Of a DNA stretch of 64,000 nucleotides, positions 23,688 to 34,600 are shown piece by piece. How positions within the stretch are numbered: the first letter of the stretch is position 1; the number at the start of each line of letters is the position of its first letter. Under the pieces are notes generated by a model. The model saw only the letters and a program-made list of their open reading frames with translations, made no database searches and was not told the DNA's origin. Position numbers and translations under genes: made by a program. Origin of the DNA: Saccharomycopsis fibuligera x Saccharomycopsis cf. fibuligera. Its lineage: Eukaryota; Ascomycota; Saccharomycetes; Ascoideales; Saccharomycopsidaceae. The stretch covers positions 1,736,001 to 1,800,000 of the forward strand of contig CP012813.1 of the NCBI GenBank assembly GCA_001936135.1, given 5' to 3'.

Positions 23688-24980
23688 ATGAGATCTTGCG
23701 ATATATCAACTTTAGACAACTGCAGCCTTTTCCCGCATAACACCCCGACGATGAATAGCAACAGAAAGAAAAAACAATCACCACAGGATGACAAAAACCC
23801 AAAACAGAAAATGGAGATTCCATATCTTCTAAATGATCAAAAGCAAAAGAGACAATCAAATCACAACGACGTACAATATCAATGGCAGCCGAACTTCCAT
23901 ACTTACCAACTTCAGCTGGCGCAACAACAATGGCAATATCATCACTATCCACAACCGCAACAACAATTTACACAGTACTCATACACCACCGCGCCAGCTT
24001 CCCAGGGCTTTCTGTCAATACCTGAGACAAACTGTATGTCTGCTCCTGCTTCTCGCAAATCATCAATCACTAAGATTTCCTTCCCTGATCCATCTGCCAC
24101 TGCCATTCCACCAAACACCATGCCAATTCTCAGCAGCAACAGCAACAGCGGCAATCCAGGAACGATCAACGGTTACCAGCCTCAACTACCGTCACCCCCA
24201 CATCAAATGTTTATTGGCCAGCCCAATGGCGACCCAAATTTCTTTGTTGGAGGATATCATGACTCCCATAATATTCCACGACCAATGCTGCTGCTGACGA
24301 TGCAGGTACTGGTTCTGCTGCCTCCCCACTCAGAGTCGCAGCTATTGCCGCCATCGTCGTCACGCAACTCTAGCATTTCGGGCCAAGGTGGCCTAAATCC
24401 TATGATCAATGGCGGTTCATCGTCTTTATCGTTGAGCCTGTCATTTTCATCTTCAGGTACTAGAAAAAAATCTGTGGCATCCACATCTTCGTCCTATTCT
24501 TCTGCCACTTCTCCATCTCTCTTAAATGTTAGCTTTTCCAACACTACTCACTCTCAAGGTGTATCTTCAAGTGCTGTGTGCAAGGAAAACAGCAGCAGCA
24601 ATAATAATAGCACAGGTCTCAGCGCGTTTGGCGTAGGTGATGCCAAAGAAGACCGTAAGCGCCGACTTCAGTTAGCTTTGGATAATTTAAACAACGGTGT
24701 GTTTAAAAACATCCATTCCGCTGCTAGCGCCTATGACGTAAATTACAACTCTTTGAAGAACGCATACTATAAAATCAATGGTAAAGATGAAAATAGTCAG
24801 CGGTTATCTACGTCAGAAAGAGAGAAGCGGATCAAGAGAGCAATTGATGGCTTTAAAGATGGCAAGTATTCAAACTTGACAGAGGCCTCTAAAGTGGAAC
24901 GAGTCTGCGCTGAAACTGTTAGGAATCGGTACCATGGGCGTACACAGTCATTTAGCGAGGCTAAGAAGAATTCCAGATAA
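23688..24980 (+). CDS. Protein with tandem Psq-type helix-turn-helix repeats
   Basis: A 430-residue protein. The first 320 residues are Pro/Gln/Ser-rich and disordered. The C-terminus has two tandem helix-turn-helix units of the Pipsqueak/CENP-B/transposase type. The first is RKRRLQLALDNLNNGVFKNI...AASAYDVNYNSLKNAYY (about 323-365). The second is REKRIKRAIDGFKDGKYSNL...ASKVERVCAETVRNRYHGRT (about 380-420). The pattern 'A-[4]-G-x-[Y/F]-x-[N/S]-[8]-A' is repeated in both, followed by a recognition helix. It is probably a nuclear DNA-binding regulator. A DDE nuclease domain is absent, so this is not an active transposase, though the domain may be transposon-derived. ATG 23688 is the first in frame; Met22 (23751) is an alternative start. 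I do not recognise a named ortholog. Confidence 0.65.
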   Translation: MRSCDISTLDNCSLFPHNTPTMNSNRKKKQSPQDDKNPKQKMEIPYLLNDQKQKRQSNHNDVQYQWQPNFHTYQLQLAQQQWQYHHYPQPQQQFTQYSYTTAPASQGFLSIPETNCMSAPASRKSSITKISFPDPSATAIPPNTMPILSSNSNSGNPGTINGYQPQLPSPPHQMFIGQPNGDPNFFVGGYHDSHNIPRPMLLLTMQVLVLLPPHSESQLLPPSSSRNSSISGQGGLNPMINGGSSSLSLSLSFSSSGTRKKSVASTSSSYSSATSPSLLNVSFSNTTHSQGVSSSAVCKENSSSNNNSTGLSAFGVGDAKEDRKRRLQLALDNLNNGVFKNIHSAASAYDVNYNSLKNAYYKINGKDENSQRLSTSEREKRIKRAIDGFKDGKYSNLTEASKVERVCAETVRNRYHGRTQSFSEAKKNSR

Positions 24981-27595
24981 TGGGGATGCTGAATAATATT
25001 TTTTTTTTCTTTTTTCCTGTCTTTGCTAGTGCTGTCAGCTTTGTTGGATAGAAGATGGTTATTTCATCAAACACAATCAATCACAAAACCAAAAAGCGAA
25101 GCTTATAAGATGAGGCAAATGCACTTCACTATTCAAAGAAGTCGAGTCAACCTTCAAGTATAGTGTTGTCTTTATTACCGCATGTTAAGCAATCAATTGC
25201 AGATCTACGAACACATTTCAACCAACGAGAAATGTAGTCTTTTCAAAAAAAAAAAAAAAAAAACACGTCCAAGTATAATTGCTGTTTGATCTTCTCCATA
25301 GTGTTATATCCTCCTTCACACTTCTAAAGCCTCTAATTCACTTTTGTGTCGATAATTTTTAGTCATCATTCTGTTGCTGTTTTAATCGTTTTTCTTTTTG
25401 ACCTGCATTTTTTAGATTCTTTGCATCACCAAATTCTGTTCCAGGGTTTTTCGAGATCTTTTCCTATGAGATAGTTTTTTACATATTAATCTTCTTTTCA
25501 ATTCTTTAAAGTCTTTATCCGCTTCTTTTTTTTCTGTCACTTACTTTCTACCTTACGATTATTCTACTATCACGACTATTGCCGGTTTATTACTTAACGA
25601 TTTTATGCATTTGCACTTTTTACCTGGATTTTCTATTCTGCCTGCCGGAGTAACTCATGTTGAGACAAAGAAAACATGTTTTGCAGTAAACAAACAAAAA
25701 AAAAAGAGTTGGAGCCGTTGTGTTGGTGCAGGGTACGATGGTCACGTTCTGCATTTTTGTTCTTTTTTAAGGTTGCTTGTCTTTTTTTCCTGAAACAGCA
25801 AAAACAATTAACAAATGCAGTGCAGCCCTGCACAGGCGGACAAAAACAGCAGAAATACAGACAAAAAGGGGGGAATCTGCTGGACAGCTTGCACTAACTG
25901 GCTTGAACAATTTGCGTTTTGTATGCCTAAAAGGGAAACAGAAATGCTATGCAATTGGGCGTCCAACCAAATCCCCGGCACTCAAATGAATTTTGGGCAG
26001 ACAAAAATAAACCGAAGGAAATTATGGGCATCTGGGCATGACAGCAGGCATACACACTATTATGATATCTCGGTGGAAACCATAATAAATCTCAGCACCA
26101 TTGCTGGATACAAATTTGCCTCTTATTTATAAGCCCCATGTTTACAGAAAGTCTGCAGATTGGCTATCTTTTCTTGTGTATAAATTCCGAAATGTACGAT
26201 TTGATCGTCTCGAAACTGCGCTGCTAATTTTTGCATTTAATGCAGGTTGTCATTACGACACTTAGTGCTTGCTGTGCAGACTACGCCTCAGGTTTTTTGC
26301 GAATATGCGCAGCGAATACAACTGTGTCTAGACACCACAACGAAATTTTGGAGGAAAGACCGGAACCAAATCATAAAACTAAAAAGTACAGCCGGATCAA
26401 AATCGTTTTTTTTTTCCGGGAAGAAAGTGATTGGCAAATTTATCAAGGGCATTATTATCCTAATGCTCCGAGTTGATTAAATACGCCTTGAATTGCTTGG
26501 ATGCTTTAATCATTGCCCTTAATTTCTGTTTTACCTTGCTCTAATTTGCACAATAATTTGAACAATAAGTAGATTCTTCGAGGCCATATCTGTCGGTTTT
26601 TTTGCTGTTGGTGTGTGTTTTCAGTGAATTACCGCAGAGTACAGTATTGCAACGTCATAAGCAAACAGGCAAGATGGCCTGGTAATTTGGCTCATCTCGC
26701 TCGTTATACGGTTCTTTAAACTTCTCCCCGTGCAGTTTCACCTCAAACATCTTCCGATCCGCATAGACCAGAGACAGCTAACCTGTCCGACGAGCCAGCC
26801 CAGCGATTTTTTTTTTTTTTTTTCTTTTTTGTCTGCTAAGAATCACCCAAACTGTTACGAAACTGCTGTCCTCGCTACTGTACATCGTGCTATCATTTTA
26901 AGTGCTGTATTTGTTTCTACCCATAAGTCAGGGGCAATCCCATCCCTTACCGTAACATTCAAGAGACCCCTCAAGAACCCCTGTCTCCAGTTAGATTCAT
27001 CCTTGATATTTACTTTGTTTTCATAATCAACAAAGCTGATCTGCAATCATTGATAACGTCAAGTTCTTACCGCATATATCTTTTTTTTTTTTTTTTTTGG
27101 GTACTGTATACTCATTCATAAACTCTGCTCATTCTTTTTACTCTGGTGGTCTCTGTACACGCCAAGTTCCATTCATTTGCTGCGTACATAAAAACATAAA
27201 AACATAAAAACATAGAAAACAAACTGGCACCAGCTGGCAAACTTTATGCTCATTTCAACTTTAACCAGTCTACACTTATCATAATCATCGTCTTGAACAT
27301 ATGCTCGACTGCATGCCTAAACATCCGGTGTGCTAAATATATACCATCAAATCTGCAAACTTACCTAAACTTTTTTTTTTTATTCTTTGGCTAGCCAGCA
27401 TCTGTTGCCATAATCGCCGACACTTGTCAAGTACCGACATCGAGTAACATTATAAACCAAACTAAAGCTAAATTTGCAAAAAAAAAAAAAAATAAAAAAA
27501 TATCTAGCCACATCGAGCCTTTGTATTTCCCAAATACCAGATTTTCTTCTAACCTTGATGAGACTTTTAGCGCACTGAGTTATTCTCATCCACCG
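24981..27595. other. 2.6 kb interval without a clear gene
   Basis: Holds A/T runs (25244-25262, 26807-26823, 27081-27098), three copies of the 8-mer CATAAAAA at 27187-27210, and the upstream region of the gene starting at 27596. The frame of that gene is open back to 27395 without an ATG, so a non-AUG start or an unrecognised upstream exon is possible. Short frames at 25600-26480 overlap each other and look random. Confidence 0.45.
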
Positions 27596-28497
27596 ATGCA
27601 ATCTGATCTGATCCATTTTAAAAACAGTCAATTATATCTACCAAATAATAACCCAAATATGAACGGCTCCAATGTGTCGCCTAGATTGCCGAGCATTAAT
27701 CTCCAGCAATCACAAAGGCCAAAATCTCTTCCGCAGGTCCCATCCAATGATTCCCGATTTCAATCAATGATTGACCATCTTCGGCAATACAATGAGATAG
27801 AGGTAGAAGAGAAAAAGCTTTTAAACAATAAAATTCAAGAGTTAAAGGAGCAGCTTCAAAGTTATAAAAGACAGGCCTCGGCTACTATTGAATCAAGTAA
27901 AGCTGACGGTGATACCAGTGCGCTAAAGCTAACTGGTGAGGAAAAAAGAAGAATTGTTATTCTCCAAAATGAATCCAAGACCCTCAAGTTCCAAATCAAA
28001 ACAATGGAACTGGACAAAGAAATACTATTAAAAGAATCCAATGATTTCAAACAAGAGATACAAAATCTCAAGAAGGAGAAATTTGATAAAATCACTGAAG
28101 TCACTGATCTCAAAGTGCAAATCCAAGAACTTGAAGCTAAAATTGCTGGTCAGTTACAGGTCAAGATTCGAAACTATAAGAAATTGATTAAAAACTTGAA
28201 GCTTGAGAATGATTCGCTAGTGAGGAAAAATGAGCTTCTTGAAATGAAAGTTGGTAATCTTGAGCAGCTGACGCAAGAACTACTACTTAGCAACAATGGC
28301 CTCAAAGAGGAAAATTTCATGCTTCAGCAAAGTTTGATTGAAAATTTGGAGAAGCTCAAAGCATTAACTTTGGAAAACGATAGATTGAGAAACCAAGGCG
28401 ACGACTCAGAATCAGACAACAGTTTTTCAAACTATCATAAACTCCCTATTAGATCGCAAAAGCATAGAAGAGTTCCTAGCAGATATCAAGACCACTC

Positions 28498-28531
<34 letters not shown>

Positions 28532-28999
28532 ATACATCTGCAGCAACAACCGCAGTGTCAAAAACTGCATTCATCTGCTGAGCTGCGCTACCGCAGAGCA
28601 AGAAGACTTCCTAGCAATCCCCTTACAAACAACAATATGAACAACAATTTTGACCAGGTGAATAATGACAAGTATGTGCCATATCTCAACAAGTCAACAA
28701 ATACAAGACACCCAACTGTTGCGCTGAGCCCTGAACCAGAAATCCTCGAAAATAAAAAGTTGTTGAGCGTCAGAGTGTTAGGGAGACAGCTGACTTTGAA
28801 GCAGTGCTTTTTCAAATTTCAGGTCTCTGAGTATGAAGACACAATGCCAATTTTCAGAAAAGTGTGCATTAAATATGCCGCAAAATACGGACTTGATCTC
28901 GGTGGTTTGGAATTCAGAAATTATAAAGGTGACTTGTTGAGCGTCAGTGATGGGTATCCAGTCACCAATGGGGATATTATTTATGTGAATTATAAATAA
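27596..28999 (+). CDS. Long coiled-coil protein with C-terminal SUMO-like domain
   Basis: A 467-residue protein from ATG 27596. The frame extends upstream to a stop at 27392 with no ATG, so the start is the weakest point. Residues 55-270 form a long coiled coil with heptads (LKVQIQELEAKIAGQLQVKI). A linker has 11 consecutive Gln near 303-313 and basic Arg/Ser patches (RRVPSRYQ, RYRRARRLPS). Residues 388-467 look like a SUMO/ubiquitin-fold: LLSVRVLGRQ, FFKFQVSEYEDTMPIFRKVC, LEFRNYKGDLL, then GDIIYVNYK at the very end. This parallels FNYDGRPV and MVDGDVIEVF in SUMO. No Gly-Gly follows. It lies 917 bp upstream of SMT3 in the same direction and shares the architecture of the gene at 12517. I do not recognise an ortholog. 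Confidence 0.68.
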
Positions 29000-29916
29000 G
29001 CAACAGGTTGAACGTATAATTTTACAAATTATCTGTCCTTTTTTTTGCTTTTCTTGTTTGTTTTTTTCTACGGTTTCTACTTTTAATATTTTTCTCGTTT
29101 CATTTCTTTGTTTCTATCACTTTTGGTGTTCATTTCATATCATGTTTACTTCTGCATTGCACTTCGTTTTATTAATTACTCAACTGCATTTTCATACATC
29201 ACCTTTGCTATTTTTTGGCTTTTTCCTTGCTTTTGCAAGCACTTATTTCTGCAAGAAATCCTTTGGTAATCAACCATTTCTCTCAACTACTACTGTCTAT
29301 CATATAGTGGACTTCTCTGTATATATAACTCTTACTAAACTATAGGGCCTGTGTAGGAAGTCAATTATGCGTGTTCCGCGGCACCGGGCTAGTGTCCAAA
29401 CAAGCATCGTGCTCGCTTATTGTCGGGTATCCCCTTGCCAGTGTTTACTTTTTCGGTTTCGTCTTTTTTTTTTACTCTTTTCGTCTGGTATATTTCTGTT
29501 TATTTCTGTCTATTGCGCTTCATTTTCATTATCAAAAGTTATTTGTATTGCAAGCAGAGCATCTATCCAACTCCTCAATCTTTGAACAAAACAGCTAATT
29601 AGCTCGCTAAAGCATTGACGCGTCAAGTTTTTGATTTTTGTTGCGGGCATATTTACATTTAACAATCAAGAAATTGTTTGTCAGTTTTACAGCTCCGACC
29701 CTCGTACGTTACCTGCAAGACAAATCTTGAAAAAACAAAAATAATAAAAATAAAAGTTACGCGTATCATTTGACAATTTTAAAACTATTGCTTATTATTG
29801 CCTATCGTTATAAACTTAATTACTAGTTAGCAACAGCATTGTGTGATTTCATCCATTTGTTTCCCGTTAAACTCAAGTCACCAAAGTCTCAATAATAATT
29901 TCGTTCGTTATTCATC
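29000..29916. promoter_or_regulatory. SMT3 upstream region
   Basis: 917 bp. T-rich up to about 29360, probably the 3' region of the preceding gene, then a mixed promoter region with an A-rich stretch (29731-29755) ahead of SMT3. No gene was seen. Confidence 0.4.
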
Positions 29917-30231
29917 ATGAGTGAAGCAGAATCTACCTTAAATTATCCATCCGAAGAACCAGGCAGAAAAACTGCTGAAAAAATCAAGATAAAGCTTAGA
30001 ATGAGTGATAATTCTTCTGAATTGATTTACCAGATTAAAACGCACACTCCATTGCAGAAGTTGTTTGATAACTACTGTGCTAGAAACGACTTGGATCCAA
30101 ACACAGTCAGATTTAATTATGATGGAAGACCAGTGAAGGGCAACACTGACTCTGCTGCCAAATGGGAAATGGTTGATGGTGACGTCATTGAAGTGTTTCG
30201 TAAGAACGATGGCGGCGGTTATTTGTGCTAA
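29917..30231 (+). CDS. SMT3: SUMO (ubiquitin-like modifier) precursor
   Basis: A 104-residue SUMO. It is conjugated to lysines of nuclear proteins through E1 (Aos1-Uba2) and Ubc9, and is processed and removed by Ulp proteases. A short flexible N-terminus is followed by the beta-grasp core (EKIKIKLRMSD, LIYQIKTHTPLQKLFDNYC, VRFNYDGRPV, MVDGDVIEVFRKND). The di-glycine is at 99-100, aligned with the IGG of S. cerevisiae Smt3. The tail after it would be GYLC. A third Gly (101) makes the exact cleavage point less obvious than usual. The length is normal for the family (101 residues in S. cerevisiae). The gene is convergent with the alpha-actinin-like gene. Confidence 0.95.
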   Translation: MSEAESTLNYPSEEPGRKTAEKIKIKLRMSDNSSELIYQIKTHTPLQKLFDNYCARNDLDPNTVRFNYDGRPVKGNTDSAAKWEMVDGDVIEVFRKNDGGGYLC

Positions 30232-30815
30232 ACCTTTTTGTGAGATCAAGTTTTTAAAATCTACAATAGAAAAAAAAAAAAAAAAGAACAGAACAAAAAA
30301 GATGAATTTACATTTTTGTACTAGATTTTGAAGAATAGAAATGTGGTATAAATTTATCAATTATGCTTTTATGAGATTCTCAATTGTCCTTTGGTTGATA
30401 TGAATTTGGTTAGCAAGTATATGAGTGACAGCAGTTGTACTGCTGGTTTTGATAGTTGTCTGTGCAGTAACTAAAATGTTTTAAAGAATCCAAAAGCACA
30501 AAAGGTCACATTCAAAGCTGCATAAAAGGAAAAAATGAAGGATTTTGTTTAGTGTAATTCTATTACGGAACATGAACGTTATTGTTGTGGGGTGTAGTGG
30601 TTTTTGTGAATTGATTATTTGTGCGAGAGTTGAAAAATAGGAAAATATTACAGAAGGAAAATGAGAATGACTTTGTGGTAATGTTTTGGATAATATGCTT
30701 GAAGATTTGTCCGCATAATATCCGCAAAAGTATAAAGAGCTCGATTGCGTATATGTGATGCGTTTTTGTGCGTCATTGCCCCTCACACTTTGCTTCTCAC
30801 TTTTCAACCAGAGCT

Positions 30816-30846
<31 letters not shown>

Positions 30847-31697
30847 GGTCTATGCTTTCTGTGATTCAATTAGTTCTTTTATTTCTCTTTCCTAATTTTG
30901 ATATTAATTTTTTTTTCTATTGCCTTTGACTGTCATTACTGTTATTTGATTTTCTGTTATCACTTCAAATTGTTATTGGAATCTATTTTTTGTATTTTTT
31001 CTGTTCTCCCTTTTGAAGATTTTGATCAATGCTGACTCTTTTTTGACAAAGGACTTACTTTTGAGGAAGTGGAAACGTTTATTTTTAACTTTACCCCATT
31101 TTTTTTCTTTTTTTTTCTTTCTTTATCATTATAAATCTTGTTGCGGCTCCTTTTATTTTTTTTTTTTTTTTTACCCTCACAACCTGCCTTGGTTACCTGC
31201 CTTGGTTGTGATTGTTGTTGACTCTGTGCAATACTACTTATCACCTTCTACTTCTCATTTTCTTGTGTTTTTGTTTATTGTATACTATCAAAATTATAAT
31301 AATTCATTACCGTTATTTTTATCGTTTGTTTTTTAAAAGTGTATGTATTCGCACCAAGGTGAGTTTAAATGTGCAAAACTTTTGGTAACTTTAACTGTCT
31401 TCAGTTATTCTTTACAAGTCAGCATTGATGATGACAATTAGAAAGCAAACAAAAATCTAATGGTATCTATAAGTTTTGTGTCTATATAATCATAATCATG
31501 TAAATCATATCAAATTAAAAAAGCAGAAAATAAACTTTTGTTGGTAGCAGAAAAAGCAAAATATAAATTAATAACAATAATTATTAAAGTAGAAAAGTTG
31601 AAGAAATGAACATGGAAAATAGTTTTTTGTCGGGTATCATGTTTGGCTAACCAAAAATAGGATGAAGAAAGATTTTATTGTAAGCGTTAACTCCTCT
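30232..31697. other. Convergent intergenic region with a 29-T run
   Basis: 1.5 kb between the 3' ends of SMT3 and the alpha-actinin-like gene. It includes an A-run near 30270-30285, a run of 29 T at 30818-30846 and T-rich DNA to about 31340. No credible gene was seen. Confidence 0.45.
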
Positions 31698-34600
31698 TCA
31701 TGTTGAGAATTTTTCTTCATAAACAATAGTGAAGTTCATAGGAAGCTGAACTCTAGATGGAAATTTTGTAGCTTTGGTCAACAAAGACAAATTCTTCTTT
31801 CTCAAAGTTCTCTCCTCTTCATGTGCTGCTGTTACTGAAGCAGTATCATTGATAATATCTGTAGACTCATTTCTAAATATGATTGGCTTATGGTGCATAG
31901 ATTCTTCGGAATCATAAACTGAAGCGGGAGAGTTATAGCCCATGGTATATGGCGAAGAGCTGGCCGAAGTGGTGGAGGATGATGAAACAGATTCTGGACT
32001 ATTCATTGGAGATGGAGAGTCAACTAATGAATTGTTTTGAGTCTCAACGTCACTGTAAATCGAGGAAGCTAAGGTGTTGGAGCGGCTGATGAGAACAGGA
32101 GGATCAAGCAGCTTTTCAATAGTAGCCGATGTTTTTCCTACCACTTGGGATATTGCAAGTTCACTAACACTAGAAATAAATTCGCTGTAATTGTATCCCT
32201 GTCTTGATGAATGAATAGGCAAGCAGCTTTCAAGGCTTTTGGCAAATTGCTTATCGAATTGCTTCTCGGTGCAAACCAAAGATCTAAACTCTTTTTTAGT
32301 GATGTATTCCTTGCTATGAGATACAGCATCAAAAGTGTCGTTGAGCAATGACAAGTCAAATTGTTGTTGTTGTTGTTGTTGCTCCGGCTGAACAATTTTA
32401 CACGAGAATTTGAGCAACAGCTCCACGGATTCATGCAAAAGTTTGGTCTCCAACACAAGCTCATCATAACCAATAATACACAACTCACTATCAGACTTTG
32501 TTTTTCCTGGCGAGGGTGAAAAGTCAAATGGATTGATGACACTATTTGTGTCAGTACCGGCATTGGCTGTGCTAGCTTGAACAGGCTGTTTGATTTTGAT
32601 CGTCAGCAAGTCTCCTTTAAATTCAACATTGTACTTGATGCACAGTTGGTGTAATTCTTTAATGTTTATCAATAAAGAGTTTAATTGATAAGTTCTGTGC
32701 AACAACTCTTTACCAGCAAAAACCTGTTCATTGAGACTAACTGAAGAGTAAAGCTTGTCAGCAACGTCGGCTTTGAGCTTGAAGAATTTATTATTGATAA
32801 CTTTTAATGTATCCAAGTAATTTTCCTTTAAGCGCTGTTTTAAAGTTTCTAATTTAATCTCTACCAACCCTATGTACTTTTTCTCCTCCGTACATAGTTC
32901 TTGCCAGTTATGTGTGAGATCAGTAAGAGAGCACCCAGGTGGAGGATTGAAATGTAGTTCAGGGCCAAGAGCTTTGAGCAAAGTGTTGATTTTGGCAAAA
33001 ATGAGGTAAAGGTTATTTTTCTCAACCAAAATTGACTTCTTGATGTTTTGAAAGCTATTTTGTAAGAATTGTTTCTCGTATTCCAATTCTTCAAGATCAT
33101 AGAGCTCGTTGTAGCTGATTAAATTATTCCATTTGTAGATTTGAGTTCTAATATTGGACAGATAGATTTTCGAGCGGCGCTCATAGTCTTTTTTCAATCC
33201 CAAAACTTGCGCCAAATACACCATCATGTTTCTGAACTGTTCAACTTGGATGGGAGGTTGTTGTTGCTGCTGTTGCTGCTGCTTACTATGAACAACATCA
33301 GCCTGTTTCGGCAATCCTTGAATTTCTTCATAGTAATTGTCCACAACATCAAAAGCATCACTTGAATAATCAAGGCCTCGGGCATCAATACTAGAAAACC
33401 CTTCTCCAGCATTTGAGTTGTTCCCGAACGAATTATGATCACTTGGTAAATTGTCTTGAGACTCATCTGATTGCAAGATAGGCGCTGGTCTTCTAGTTCT
33501 ATTTCTCTTCACATTGCGTCTTGGAATAGGTATGTTGGATATATCAGTTTGCAAAGAAGAAGCAGAGGACATTAAATCGTCGGAAAACAAGCTAAGAGAG
33601 CTTTTTTTAGTGCTGACAGATTTTGTTTCGAGCTCCAGAAGAACGGGTTGTGAAGACGAAGTTGAGCCGGTGATCGTATTCTTTTTTGCGAATTGGCTAT
33701 CCTCGAAGCTAAAATGAGAAAGGTTGTCCAAACTTTTGCCAAAACGTGGATGTTGTTTGATAGGATTTTGAGAATTAGCACTATCGAGATCATTAGCAAG
33801 ATTATTAATCCAACGCTGCTTGAACTCCGAAAGCTTAACCAGACTCGGTTGTCTCGAAACAAATGCACTTTCTATGTCGTTCTCTTCGCCGTTACCACTT
33901 GCATTGGCAAAGTGTGTCACAACGTTGTTCTGAATATTATCCATGCTGACAGTCGTTTCATTGCTACTTGAATAGTTTGAGTTTTTGCTGCGGACGCTGT
34001 CATGTCTGCTATTATGTCTAGAAAGTATCTCAAGTGCAGGAGATTTAGCGATTACCTTGGCATTAGAAACTATTCTCTTCTGTTCGTCAGCAGCGTTTGG
34101 ACTGCCTCCTCGAGGAACGTTATAATCAACTTGGCTAGCGTTGTCTACCTTTGAGTTGGAAATAGCAGCAGGCTGAAGTTTCTCCAAAGTCATGGTACCA
34201 TTGAATTTTTCATACCAACCAACCAAGTAAGTAATAACAGCTTTTTCATCGGGACGAGGGATCAAAAGATCTTCGCAGTCAATGAGCTGTGGGATGCCGA
34301 TTTTTGTAGCCAATGCAATGGATCTTTTGGTATTTGACTCCCTGTTGGTCAAATCCAAAGTGTGAAAGTCTATTAAGTCTGGCCTGAGTGCACTTAACAA
34401 AGCACATAATGCAATACCGTTATTCCAACTGGCACTGAAATCAGTGATGCTCACCATTCCATCAAACTGTTTAACGTTCAGCTGACACCAGCGCAAAAGC
34501 GTCTCCCTCATGGATGAATAATCAATGGCATCATTCAAGTTGCTGAGAGTATAATTCAAAATAAGTGCCCATACCAAGCCGAGAATAAGCTTCAAGTTGC

